A stretch of 24,452 nucleotides of DNA from positions 1 to 24,452 of the forward strand of contig PLXT01000044.1 in NCBI GenBank assembly GCA_003151535.1, written 5' to 3'. Below, one piece after another: positions 9,471 to 18,605 of the stretch (the first letter of the stretch is position 1; each line of letters begins with the position of its first letter). The position numbers and the translations under genes were made by a program. The notes beneath the pieces are model-generated. The model was not told the origin of the DNA. It did not search any database and saw only the letters and a program-made list of their open reading frames with translations. This DNA is from Methanobacterium sp. GTDB lineage: Archaea > Methanobacteriota > Methanobacteria > Methanobacteriales > Methanobacteriaceae.

Positions 9471-9918
9471 ATGGATGATGTAGATACAGCTATATCCATT
9501 CTTTAATTAAAAATTCTAGAATTTCATTATCTCAAATGTCAAAAGAGATAGATGTGCCCGATGCAACAATCTCTAATAGACTTAAAAAATTAGAAAATGA
9601 TGTAATAAAACGTTACACAGTGATACTAGATTGGCAAAAGATAGGTCTTGATATTACAGCTATAATTATCATACAAACAGAGTCTGAATTACATGAATCT
9701 GTAAAGAAGAGCTATCAAAACTAGATGAAGTTTCAGAAGTATACAGCGTCTCAGGAGAGTATGATATTCTCATTAAAGTCTGGGTTCCAAACATAGAAGA
9801 ACTCAACAAGTTAATGAATACTAAAATACGCTCCATTGATGGTGTTGAGGATTTAACTGAAATGATTGTCATGGAACGGGTTAAAGAAGAGATGGTTCCA
9901 CTAATCCCTAGAAAATAA
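9471..9918 (+). pseudogene. Lrp/AsnC-family transcription regulator, two frameshifts
   Basis: The reconstructed protein of about 148 residues has an N-terminal winged helix-turn-helix (ISLSQMSKEIDVPDATISNR, LKKLE) and a C-terminal RAM/AsnC ligand domain (VYSVSGEYDILIKVWV, ending near PLIPRK). The frame is broken at 9502-9504 (CTTTA, one T apparently missing) and at 9707-9708 (AA where AAA would restore AAGAAAGAG). Restoring these single bases gives a full-length family member with no other defect. The gene ends 28 bases before the strong GGAGGGG site of the next gene, so it probably heads the metal-transport operon and may regulate it. An alternative reading is a sequencing error in an intact gene. 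Confidence 0.8.
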
Positions 9919-9946
9919 TAAGTTTAACAATAAAGGAGGGGTTACG

Positions 9947-11087
9947 ATGCGTTTTTTAAGTGAAATCATTAAAAAACCAGTGATTGACAGTGAAGGAAAA
10001 AAAATTGGAAAGTTCAAAGATTTTATAGCATCTGTGAGTGTAACATATCCAATAGTAGAGGCAATAAGCGTACGTACCTCCGACAAAAAAGATATTAATA
10101 TCCAATGGGAAGATGTTGATTCTATAAATAAGTAATTAAACTTAAAATTAAATTAGAAGATATTAAAGAGTATAAATTTAAAAATAGGGATATTAAACTT
10201 ACAGAAGAAGTCTTGGACAAACAAGTGGTTGATCTTGGGGGAAAAAGATAAAAAGGATCAACGATCTTCAATTTGCAAGAACACAGGGATATTACCGTCT
10301 AATTGGGGCAGATATAAGTTTTAAGGGCATATTAAGACGTCTTGGACTTGAAAAAATTCCAAAAGGATTGGGTATCAAACTTCAAGAAGATAATATTTCC
10401 TGGAAAGATGTTGATGTTCTAGAGAGTAATGTTAATTCTAAATTCACTTGATGAAGAAATTGCTGCCGATGCCCTTGAAGAAATATCTCCTGAAAGACAG
10501 GTAACCCCTTTTACAGAGATGGACACAAAAGGGCCGCAGATCTCCTTGAAGAAATGTCACCCGACGATGCAGCTGATTTAATTGGTGATTTATCTGCTGA
10601 GAGGGGAAGGGAATTGCTCGATTTAATGGATCCTGATGAAACAAAGGATGTTGAACATCTTTTAGGGTATCTTGAAGATACTGCAGGTGGAATAATGACC
10701 ACAGAATTTGCAGCAGTATCAGAAGAACTTACAGCACACCAGATCCTAAATAAATTTAAAGAAATTGCAGAAGAAGTGGAGAGTATTTACTATATATATG
10801 CATTATCAAAATCTGGTGATTTATCCGGTGTTATATCACTCAGAGAGCTATTGCTCGCTGATCCGGATGAAAAACTAGAGGATTTCATGACTAAAGAATT
10901 GATAACAGTTGATGTGATGGAAGAAGAACATGAAGTCACTAAGAAAATTGCAAAATACAATTTAATAGCTTTGCCTGTTGTAAATAGTAAAAATAATCTT
11001 AAGGGAATGGTAACAATAGACGATGCCATAGATATTGTTCTTCCAACGGCATGGAAAAAACAAGTACCAAGAATGTTTGGAAGATAA
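9947..11087 (+). pseudogene. PRC-barrel x2 / MgtE_N / CBS-pair cytosolic protein, four frameshifts
   Basis: Read through four single-base indels, this is one protein of about 380 residues. An N-terminal PRC-barrel (about 1-62, starting MRFLSEIIKKPV) is followed by a second PRC-barrel (about 90-165). Next is an MgtE N-terminal superhelical domain (EEISPERQ, LLEEMSPDDAADLIGDL), then a CBS pair ending in VTIDDAIDIVLP. These are the Mg2+-sensing cytosolic parts of MgtE without its membrane channel. The breaks are at 10130-10131, 10242-10246, 10440-10442 and 10527-10530, all in A runs. The start is fixed by GGAGGGG about 5-6 nt upstream. The NRAMP-like gene begins 15 bases after its stop. Inference: it is a Mg2+ or metal sensor that gates the adjacent transporter. 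Confidence 0.8.
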
Positions 11088-11102
11088 TTTTGGGGTTAAA
11101 AA

Positions 11103-12368
11103 ATGGATCTACGAATTTTTACCTGTGTCTTTAAAAACCCTATTTTTTTGAGTTTCATAATCTTTCTATCTGTGATGGGTCCGGGAATTATAACAGCAAA
11201 TGTAGATAATGATGCTGGAGGTAACAACCTATTCACTGGCAGGTTCACAATTTGGATACGATTTACTCTGGCTATTCATCCCCATGATCATAGCATTAGC
11301 CATAATTCAAGAAATGGGCGTACGTATGGGTATTGTATCTGGAAAAGGGCTTGCAGATCTTATACGTGAAAAGGTTGGTATTAAGATAACCTTTTTAATG
11401 ATGATTGCCCTCCTTGCAGCTAACATGGGAAATATACTCCCAGAATTTTCAGGGATAGCTGTAAGCAGTGGGATATTTGGTGTACCTAAATTCATTGCAC
11501 TACCTGTTGCAGCATTATTTGTTTGGTTACTAGTTGTTAAGGGCAATTATAAAAGTGTTGAAAAAGTATTTTTAATGGCCTCAACCCTTTATTTAACATA
11601 TATTGTAGCAGGATACCTTTCACGACCCAACTGGGCTCTTGCTGTTCACGATACTCTAATACCCCATATAACACCAAGCACTGCATATATTACAATGATA
11701 ATAGGGTTGGTGGGTACAACGATTGCTCCTTGGATGATGTTTTATATACAATCATCAGTTGTTGAGAAGGGAATAAGTCTAAAAAATCTCAAATATTCCA
11801 AGTTGGATGCTGTTTTTGGTGCTATTGTTGTGAATGTTGTGGCATTCTTTATTGTGGTAGCCTGTGCAGCAACCATACACGCCAATGGAATCCAGGTTAA
11901 TAATGTGGCAGATGTTTCAAAGGCACTTGTACCACTTGCAGGACAGTATGCAAGTATATTATTTGCATTTGGATTTTTAAATGCATCATTGTTTGCAGCC
12001 AGTATACTACCATTATCTACTGCATATTATGTGTGTGAAAGTCTAGGATTTGAGGCAGGAGTTTATCTAAATGCTTTAGAGAATCACCAATATTCCATGG
12101 GCTGTATCTTGGACTTATAGTACTGGCAGTTATAGTCATTATGATACCCAACGCACCATTACTTACCATATTATATCTTTCACAAGTAGCTAATGGTCTT
12201 TTACTCCCATTTTTACTGATATTAATGCTTTTAATCATTAATGATCGGAAAATTATGGGAGATTATGTAAACTCTAAACTATTCAACTACATTGCAAGAG
12301 CAACAGTTATAATTGTAATGACTTTGAGTATAGCACTCATAATTACCTTGATCCTACCCTCACTCTAA
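11103..12368 (+). pseudogene. NRAMP-family divalent metal transporter, two frameshifts
   Basis: The reconstructed product of about 420 residues is a polytopic NRAMP/SLC11 homologue of about 11 TM segments. The N-terminus in frame at 11103 (MGPGIITANVDNDAGG) joins the middle frame through a one-base loss near 11222-11224. The end (PIFHGLYLGLIVLAVI onward) joins through a T missing at 12062-12064. The TM1 motif is VDNDAGG rather than DPGN, and the TM6 motif is TTIAPWMM rather than MPHN, so the selective methionine is an alanine. In known NRAMPs that methionine discriminates against Mg2+ and Ca2+. With an MgtE_N/CBS protein immediately upstream, Mg2+ transport is a reasonable inference; Mn2+ or Fe2+ is less likely. 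Confidence 0.82.
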
Positions 12369-12384
12369 AAATCCATGTGAGTTC

Positions 12385-12413
12385 GGGGTATTAGATCCAA
12401 TCTTTTAGACCCC
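12385..12413 (+). terminator. Hairpin after the NRAMP-like gene
   Basis: GGGGT and ACCCC pair, with an inner AGAT/ATCT stem. It begins 16 bases after the NRAMP stop and fits the end of the metal operon. Confidence 0.4.
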
Positions 12414-12491
12414 ACAAACTTTAAATTAAAGGAAAAACTAATGACTTATTTAATCGTTCGGTATATGATTGGTATTATTTAGGGTGGTTGT

Positions 12492-13388
12492 GTGGATAGG
12501 GAAATCAGGGATAAAATAGGGCAGACGACAGTTACCTTTTCTGTATCAGGTAAAATAATTCTAACAGTTTTAAACTTTATTATAGGTACAATATCCGGAA
12601 GTACAGCACTTGTTGCTGAATCTGCACACACATTTTCCGATATTTTTACTTCAGCGATAGCTTTTATCGGATTTAAAATTGGATTAAAACCCGCTGATAA
12701 AGATCATCCCTATGGACATGGTAAAGCCGAACCATTGGCAGGTTTGTTAATAGTTATTTTTTTAGTTTTGATATCTTATGAAATATTTTTAGAAGTATTT
12801 CATAAGCTTGCTTTAGGGCCTTCCTTAACCCCTCCAGGTGCTATTGCAGCGGTCATGGCACTTATAGGTATAGGTGCAAATTTTGCCATGTCATCCTATT
12901 CACTCAAGATGGGGAAGAAAATAAACAGCCCCGCAATAATTGCAGATTCTAAACATCAAAAGGTGGATATATATGCATGTACCGCTGTATTCATTGGTAT
13001 ATTGGGATCTAGAATGGGATATCCCATATTAGATCCTCTTGTTGGAGGATTTGTGGGTTTACTGATTCTTAAAACAGCCTTTGATGTGGCACTCGAAAAT
13101 ATTGATCATATAATGGGGAAGGTACCATCTGAAGAGATTATAAATGATATTGAGTCTGCTGCATTATCTGTAGATGGGATTTACGGAGTTCATGATATTA
13201 AAGTGAATGATATGGGACCCTATGCAACAGCAGAACTTCATGTGGAAGTTAAAAGTGATTTAATTATTAGAGAAGCACATAAATTAGCACATACAGTAGA
13301 AAAAGTCATAATCGATAAAGTTAACATTGTAACAACGGTCACTGTACATGTGTGTCCATTAGATGATGATGAAGAATGTTTAGATTAG
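12492..13388 (+). CDS. CDF-family cation efflux transporter
   Basis: This 298-residue cation diffusion facilitator is an H+-coupled exporter of divalent cations such as Zn2+, Mn2+ or Fe2+. Six TM helices are expected. The TM2 metal site is AESAHTFSD (H46, D50) and the TM5 site is HQKVD (H155, D159). HPYGHGKAE (H72-H76) follows TM2. The C-terminal cytosolic domain (about 205-298) includes HDIKVNDMGPYATAELHVEV and a His/Cys/Asp-rich end (VHVCPLDDDEECLD). The H-D arrangement favours Zn2+ or Fe2+, but selectivity is not certain. The start is GTG with GGGTGG just upstream. The frame is intact. It follows the NRAMP-like operon after 123 bases, so importer and exporter are neighbours. Confidence 0.9.
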   Translation: MDREIRDKIGQTTVTFSVSGKIILTVLNFIIGTISGSTALVAESAHTFSDIFTSAIAFIGFKIGLKPADKDHPYGHGKAEPLAGLLIVIFLVLISYEIFLEVFHKLALGPSLTPPGAIAAVMALIGIGANFAMSSYSLKMGKKINSPAIIADSKHQKVDIYACTAVFIGILGSRMGYPILDPLVGGFVGLLILKTAFDVALENIDHIMGKVPSEEIINDIESAALSVDGIYGVHDIKVNDMGPYATAELHVEVKSDLIIREAHKLAHTVEKVIIDKVNIVTTVTVHVCPLDDDEECLD

Positions 13389-13599
13389 TCAGGGGTGTGT
13401 ATTGGGAATGTGAATAATCTTATATTCGATTTTATTATGCAACAGATAATGTGTGAATATATAATTTACCTCAAATTAATTTTAAAAAATAATGATATTT
13501 GTTTCAGATTATAAGAAATAAAAGCAAATATAAAAAAGAAAAATACCTTCTATTCATCTGATTTTTTGATATTTAAGTTGTTACCAAATGATTAAAGGA

Positions 13600-13956
13600 T
13601 TAAATGATGTTGTAATGTCTTAATACAATGCTTAGAATTAAAAAAAGTACAAAAAATCCGAATAACAGGTTATAATGAGTTCTCAGAGCTGATTTTTTGC
13701 TTTTAATGGTTCTTAATTTTGATCCGATCATTAAAATAGTATAAACAAAGATTACGGCACCTAGAATTTGTAAAATCTTAATTAAAAAGCCTTCATAATT
13801 TCCATTTACAGTTCCATAACTTGAACTCAATAGTATATCTAGAATAAAACTTAGATAAAGAAGAACTGTGGAGAAATAACCAATTGATACGATTCTATTA
13901 TATTTAGCGGGTATTCTATATTTTCTAGGAATAATCCTATTTATTTTTAAATTCAT
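13600..13956 (-). CDS. Small three-TM membrane protein, unknown
   Basis: This 118-residue protein has a basic N-terminus (PRKYRIPAKYNR) followed by three hydrophobic segments, at roughly 25-46, 60-78 and 92-113. A Lys/Arg/Ser-rich loop (KLRTIKSKKSALR) lies before the last helix. By the positive-inside rule the N-terminus and that loop are cytosolic. The family is not recognised. No ribosome site precedes the ATG, so the message may be leaderless. It converges on the CDF gene and is followed (on the plus side) by a noisy spacer. Confidence 0.65.
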   Translation of the reverse strand: MNLKINRIIPRKYRIPAKYNRIVSIGYFSTVLLYLSFILDILLSSSYGTVNGNYEGFLIKILQILGAVIFVYTILMIGSKLRTIKSKKSALRTHYNLLFGFFVLFLILSIVLRHYNII

Positions 13957-14265
13957 AATTAGTATCTAGTTGAACTTCATTTAAAATCTATTACAATCGA
14001 AAATTTAGATTTAAAGTTTTGAATTCTTCACTTTCCACTACAATATAAATTATGAGCGATTATATGGCCATTATCAACGGAGGAATATCTTTATAGGCGG
14101 TAGTATCGGGCGTGCTATTTTTTATAAGTGTTATCCATATTATGTGTGCTATTTTTTGATTTTAGGTGGATGGTTGGCTTTTATTGTAGAGATATATTAG
14201 TTCGGACTATAATTGATTTGGAGGTATTTAATTCAGGGATTAGATATTATTTTATTACTTATTTT
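13957..14265. other. Intergenic region with short repeats
   Basis: GTGCTATTTTTT occurs twice, about 40 bases apart (near 14114 and 14149). A 35-codon open frame with an ATA at the start position (14093-14200) follows a GGAGG and is noted as a weak possibility. Nothing else is seen. Confidence 0.4.
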
Positions 14266-15012
14266 CTAACCCGAATTATTTGTTTTTGAAACTGCTAATT
14301 GTATTGCAGTTTCTATTTCTATGTTGTCAAATGGTTTGTTAATATAACCGTATGGTTCGGTTATTTTTGCCCTTTCCATTAGGCTATCGTTTTGACTTCC
14401 TGTTAAATATATAATTGGAATATTGTACTGGTTACGTATCTATTGAGCTGTTTCTATACCGTCTGTATCCCCATTAAGTAATATATCCATTAAAATGAGA
14501 TCAGGATTTTTTTTCTCCTGTTTTTTTACCACCAGTATATGGGGTTTTAATCTAGTTACAGAATTATTTCCATTATTGGTTAGTATATTCTCCTTTTGGG
14601 CAATTATGTCCTGTTTAGATTTTTCTATCCTTGCAAGGTCGAGTTTATGTTTATTTAGAGCTATTTCTATGGTTGTTATCAATTCTTTTTCGATGTACGG
14701 TTTTACAATATAACCATAGACAGGTATTTGAGTTGCCTTTTTAAGGGTTTTGTTGTCACTGGCCCCAGTCAGATAGACAACAGGTATGTTTAGGGTTATA
14801 ATTTTTTTTGCAGCTTCGATACCATCCATAGTTCCCTTGAGTGTGATGTCCATTAAAACAAGATCAGGCCTTATTTTAGCTGCTTCTTTAACAGCATCTT
14901 CTCCACGTGATGTAACAAATGGAACTTCATAACCGGAGGATTCTAATATATGCTTAATATCCAGGGCTACTGCACTTTCATCCTCCACCAATAAAATTGT
15001 TTTACCATTCAT
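14266..15012 (-). pseudogene. Two-receiver response regulator with defective second domain
   Basis: Receiver 1 (residues 1-118) is complete: D11, phospho-acceptor D55 in LVLMDITL, T82 in YLTG and K104 in VKPY. A linker helix leads to a second receiver. In that domain the N-terminal acidic pocket and first helix are missing: beta-1 (PHILVV) jumps straight to KKNPDLILMDILL, so about 35-40 residues are deleted. In the same frame an amber TAG (14440-14442) follows GIETAQ. Beyond it the rest of a receiver reads on perfectly (IRNQYNIPIIYLTG, YGYINKPF) to a TAG at 14266. A ribosome site (GGGGTTGAT) precedes the start. As it stands, a 190-residue protein with one functional receiver would be made. 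Stand-alone receivers with no output domain are common in methanogens and usually act in phosphorelays. Confidence 0.75.
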
Positions 15013-15472
15013 ATAATCAACCCCAAACTCATAATATTTTATTCGAAATAATTCTCAAAAGGTTATAATCACTATAAATCCATTAAAAATCTAATAGCAA
15101 GAATATTACAATTCTAAAGGTAAAATATACACAATATCAACTTCTAAATATGAAAATATATAATACAGAGAGTTAGAATACTCAACCTTTTTCAAAACTT
15201 TATTAATTTATATTAAATGAATTATAATCACTCAAATAAATAGTAAATAAAATATTAAGTGATAATATTCACAAAAAATAATAACATAAAGCAATAATTC
15301 TCTGAAAAATGTTCAAATATTATGCTTATTTGTACTCGAGTGCTAATTACAAGTTTAACAAATATATACTCCCAGATAATTTATCATGATTAATAATATA
15401 AAAATATATATGGAAAGATATACTAACTTATTATCACCAAATAAAACATTGATTAAAAATGGATGGGAATAA
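15013..15472. other. Divergent promoter region of regulator and acs
   Basis: This very AT-rich spacer is without coding frames. A TATA-like stretch (AAAATATATATGG, from 15401) lies about 65-70 bases before the acs start. A weak ribosome site (GGATGGG, 15461-15467) precedes the acs ATG. Confidence 0.5.
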
Positions 15473-17356
15473 ATGAAACCTGATACAACCGTTCTTCTAG
15501 ACGAAAAAAGAATTTTCAAGCCAGATGTTGAAACAGTGGAAAATGCACATATAAAGAATTGGGAAAACGAAATTGAAAAGGGTAAAGACATTGAGAAATA
15601 CTGGGCAGAAAAGGCAGAAGATTTGGACTGGTTCCAGAAATGGGATCAAGTACTAGACGAAAGTAACAAACCATTCTATAAATGGTTTATAAATGGGAAG
15701 ATTAATTTAGCCTACAACGCCGTTGACAGGTGGATCCACACCAACAAAAGAAATCATGTAGCCATACTCTACGTGAATGAAAGGGGCGATGAAAGAAAGT
15801 TAACCTACTACGAGCTTTACTGTGAAGTCAATAAAATGGCCAATGCACTTAAAAACTTAGGAGTAAAAAAAGGTGAAGCCGTAGCCATGTACCTGCCAAT
15901 GTGTCCGGAACTCGTTGTTTCAATGCTAGCATGTACAAAAATCGGCGCATTACACAGTGTAGTATATTCCGGTCTAAGTGTTGGTGCATTTGTCGGAAGA
16001 ATGAACCATGCAGAAGCCAAGATCCTTATAACCGCAGACGGAACCTACAGAAAGGGGAAGATCATAGACCTTAAGAAGATATCAGACGAGGCTATGCTTC
16101 AATGTCCAACAATAGAAACTGTTGTGGTTGTACAACATACAGGTAATGAAATAGAAGTTTCTGACCTGAGTGGAAAGGAAATATTTTACGAAAGGTTATT
16201 AGAAGGCGAACCAGCAAAATGTGAACCCGAACCAATGGATGCTGAAGATCCTCTGTTCGTACTCTATACATCGGGAAGCACTGGTAAACCTAAAGGTGTA
16301 CTACACACCACAGGCGGATACATGGTAGGAGTGTCAACAACACTCAAAAACATTTTCGATATACATGGAGATGATCTTTGGTGGTGTACAGGTGATATTG
16401 GATGGATAACAGGTCATAGTTACACTGTATACGGGCCATTATTACTCGGAACAACCACTTTAATCTATGAGGGAGCACCTGACTACCCAGATCCTGGTAC
16501 ATGGTGGAGTATCATAGAAAAATATGGTGTAACAAAATTTTATACTGCACCTACATCAATCAGACACCTGATGAGGTTTGGTAACAGATACCTAGACTTA
16601 TACGACATTTCAACACTCAAAATACTAGGAACCGTTGGGGAACCACTGAATCCTGAAGCTTGGATGTGGTTATACAAGACTATTGGTAAAGAAAAAATTC
16701 CTATAATAGATACTTGGTGGCAAACAGAAACTGGAATGCAATTAATATCTCCACTACCATCAGCTTACCTAAAACCTGGCTCGGTAAACAAAGCAGTGCC
16801 TGGTGTAGAAGCAGATATTGTAGATGAAGAAGGTAACCCCGTACCAATTGGAAAGGGTGGATATCTGGTAATAAGGAAACCATGGCCCGCCATGTTCAGG
16901 ACACTGTACAAAGATGATGAGAAATATAAAGAGATCTACTGGGACCAGATACCCGGAGTTTACAAGGCAGATGATGTGGCAAGAATGGACGAAGATGGAT
17001 ACATCTGGATACAGGGAAGATCAGATGATGTTCTTAAAATAGCAAGTCACAGAATTGGAACAGCAGAAGTAGAATCAGCCTTTGTAAGCCATCCAGCAGT
17101 TTCAGAGGCCGCAGTAATTGGAAAATCTGACCCAGTTAAGGGTGAGGTTATTAAAGCATTTATAATACTCAGAGAAGGATACGAACTCAAGACAAAACTC
17201 ATCAAAGAACTTATTAAACATGTGCGATATGAATTAGGACCAGTAGCAGTTATTGGGGAAATTGCACAGGTTGATTCACTCCCTCAAATTAGTGGTAAAA
17301 TTATGAGACGTGCCTTAAGAGCCCAAGAAATGGGAGTAGATATTACTGACCTTTAA
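15473..17356 (+). CDS. acs: Acetyl-CoA synthetase, AMP-forming
   Basis: This enzyme activates acetate with ATP to acetyl-AMP and then acetyl-CoA, in the cytosol. In a hydrogenotrophic methanogen this feeds acetate assimilation. At 627 residues it is close to the usual Acs length. An N-terminal Acs segment (KYWAEKAEDLDWFQKWDQVL) is followed by the ATP-binding P-loop YTSGSTGKPKG. DIGWITGHSY, the WWQTETG motif (Trp that restricts the pocket to acetate), the hinge region GRSDDVLKIASHRIG and the terminal SGKIMRRALR come next. K609 in the last motif is the catalytic lysine that is acetylated to switch off bacterial Acs. The frame is intact, and the gene is less AT-rich than its neighbours, as expected for a well-expressed gene. 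It is a single-gene transcript with a clear terminator. Confidence 0.96.
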   Translation: MKPDTTVLLDEKRIFKPDVETVENAHIKNWENEIEKGKDIEKYWAEKAEDLDWFQKWDQVLDESNKPFYKWFINGKINLAYNAVDRWIHTNKRNHVAILYVNERGDERKLTYYELYCEVNKMANALKNLGVKKGEAVAMYLPMCPELVVSMLACTKIGALHSVVYSGLSVGAFVGRMNHAEAKILITADGTYRKGKIIDLKKISDEAMLQCPTIETVVVVQHTGNEIEVSDLSGKEIFYERLLEGEPAKCEPEPMDAEDPLFVLYTSGSTGKPKGVLHTTGGYMVGVSTTLKNIFDIHGDDLWWCTGDIGWITGHSYTVYGPLLLGTTTLIYEGAPDYPDPGTWWSIIEKYGVTKFYTAPTSIRHLMRFGNRYLDLYDISTLKILGTVGEPLNPEAWMWLYKTIGKEKIPIIDTWWQTETGMQLISPLPSAYLKPGSVNKAVPGVEADIVDEEGNPVPIGKGGYLVIRKPWPAMFRTLYKDDEKYKEIYWDQIPGVYKADDVARMDEDGYIWIQGRSDDVLKIASHRIGTAEVESAFVSHPAVSEAAVIGKSDPVKGEVIKAFIILREGYELKTKLIKELIKHVRYELGPVAVIGEIAQVDSLPQISGKIMRRALRAQEMGVDITDL

Positions 17357-17379
17357 TCAACCATTAAATTGAGTTTGAT

Positions 17380-17440
17380 AAGATCGATTCGTTTCAGACG
17401 ATCTTTCCAATTTTATTTTGAGTTTTTAAATTAATATTTT
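17380..17440 (+). terminator. Terminator after acs
   Basis: AAGATCG (17380-17386) and CGATCTT (17399-17405) form a perfect 7-bp stem. T-rich runs (17403 onward) follow, ending in a run of T at about 17430-17440. Confidence 0.6.
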
Positions 17441-17549
17441 TTTTAAATAAATTTATATCGAAGTAATACATATAGTGCTATAGGATTAAATAGGTTACAT
17501 TTAGATATTTGCTAGGTAGTATTATTTGAATTAGGAAGGTGATTTTATT

Positions 17550-17882
17550 ATGAGTACACCACCAGAAAATAGCACTGCAGAACAAATAATAGATAAATTC
17601 GATGGAATTATTTTAAATAAACTTGAAAATAATCAAAGTTTAGATCCAAATGAACAAGACCGTGTAACAGATATACTAAAAAATAGTGTTCAAACAGCTC
17701 CAACAGCCCCAAAAACAAATTTAGACATTATTGTGCCTGAATCAAATGACGTTATAGTGTTTAGTTTAATAGTTTTTGCGATTGTGATAATATGGTTATT
17801 TAATAAAAACCCCGGCGTAGTACCCATTGCATCAGCTGCAATTGGTGGAGTGGTAGGATATTTGGTGCCAAAAAGTAGTTAA
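17550..17882 (+). CDS. Small protein with two C-terminal membrane helices, unknown
   Basis: This is a 110-residue protein. The acidic, polar N-terminal 65 residues contain predicted helices (QIIDKFDGIILNKLENN; DRVTDILKNSV) and a Pro/Ala linker (TAPTAPK). Two hydrophobic segments, about 68-84 and 90-106, are separated by NKNPG. The ends of the second (AAIGGVVGYLVP) are Gly-rich, as in small pore or anchor helices. The ribosome site GGAAGGTGAT ends 6 nt before the ATG, so translation is well supported. The family is not recognised. Confidence 0.75.
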   Translation: MSTPPENSTAEQIIDKFDGIILNKLENNQSLDPNEQDRVTDILKNSVQTAPTAPKTNLDIIVPESNDVIVFSLIVFAIVIIWLFNKNPGVVPIASAAIGGVVGYLVPKSS

Positions 17883-18193
17883 TAGATGTATATAATCTAA
17901 AGTCTTAATTGTAAGCTATAGGTTCCTCTAAAACAGAACATTTGAGAAGATCCTAATGTCTGGTTGAATACCAAACGAATTGGAACATTGGTAGATGGTA
18001 TATTTGCTACCATAATAATTCTTGTTTTATTCTAGACATAGTTCATTAGATTACTTCAATTTTAATAAAATTAGAATTTATTAGAATAGGGTATTTTATT
18101 TTTCATCCTTATTCATAATAAAGAGAATAATATATGCCGTATTATTAAATTGGGCTTAACTAATTAAAAAAAAATATAAAAAATATCTTTAGT
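17883..18193. other. Convergent intergenic region
   Basis: No gene is seen. The A9 run at 18166-18174 reads as an oligo-U terminator for the minus-strand gene. The plus strand has T-rich stretches near 18020-18035 and 18090-18105. Confidence 0.5.
18166..18184 (-). terminator. Oligo-U terminator of the minus-strand secreted-protein gene
   Basis: Nine A's on the plus strand (nine U's in the minus transcript) begin about 10-20 bases after the stop at 18194. Confidence 0.45.
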
Positions 18194-18605
18194 TTATTTT
18201 GAAATGATTGTCAGTGTTCCTGTTGTGTTACATGAATTTATATGTAGTAGCTTGTTAGGCTCATTATAGACAACTATTTTGTATTCTCCCGGTGTTAAAT
18301 TGATTGTGGGAATTTTTACAAATGCTTTTGCAGTTGGCCAGTTAGTTAGTTTTCTTTTGTGGAATAGGACCATGCCCGCATTGTTGATAATTTTGAAATT
18401 TAGATATCTACAAGTTGCATGACTGTCAAACAAAATATTGGATATCCATAGTTGGGTCGTAATATCTACAGTATCTCCTTGGTTTACAATATGATCTCCT
18501 ATACTGTCCAGATGTGTATTTCCCCCATGCTGCATAACTAGGGCTCTGTGTTAGCATTATTGTTACCAATAATACCAAAGGGACAATTTTTTGTTTCGTA
18601 TAAAT
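18194..18605 (-). pseudogene. Small secreted protein, frameshifted, ATT at the start position
   Basis: The intact downstream frame encodes about 110 residues of beta-rich sequence (Ig-like character, two Cys, ending GTLTIISK). In another frame directly upstream lies a convincing signal peptide (TKQKIVPLVLLVTIMLTQ followed by SPSYAAWG). Removing one base from the G5 run (18522-18526) joins the signal peptide to the mature part. A strong ribosome site, AGGAGGGAG (18612-18620), sits about 9 nt before an in-frame ATT (18603-18605), exactly where an ATG would be expected. The predicted mature protein would be exported and possibly surface-bound. The family is unknown. Either a doubly damaged gene, or a sequencing error plus a non-standard start, explains this. 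Confidence 0.6.

Noticed and set aside
14440..14442. Amber codon as pyrrolysine
   Set aside because: Pyrrolysine decoding is known from Methanosarcina-type and Methanomassiliicoccales archaea, not from Methanobacteriales. The domain also carries a deletion, so a nonsense mutation is more likely.
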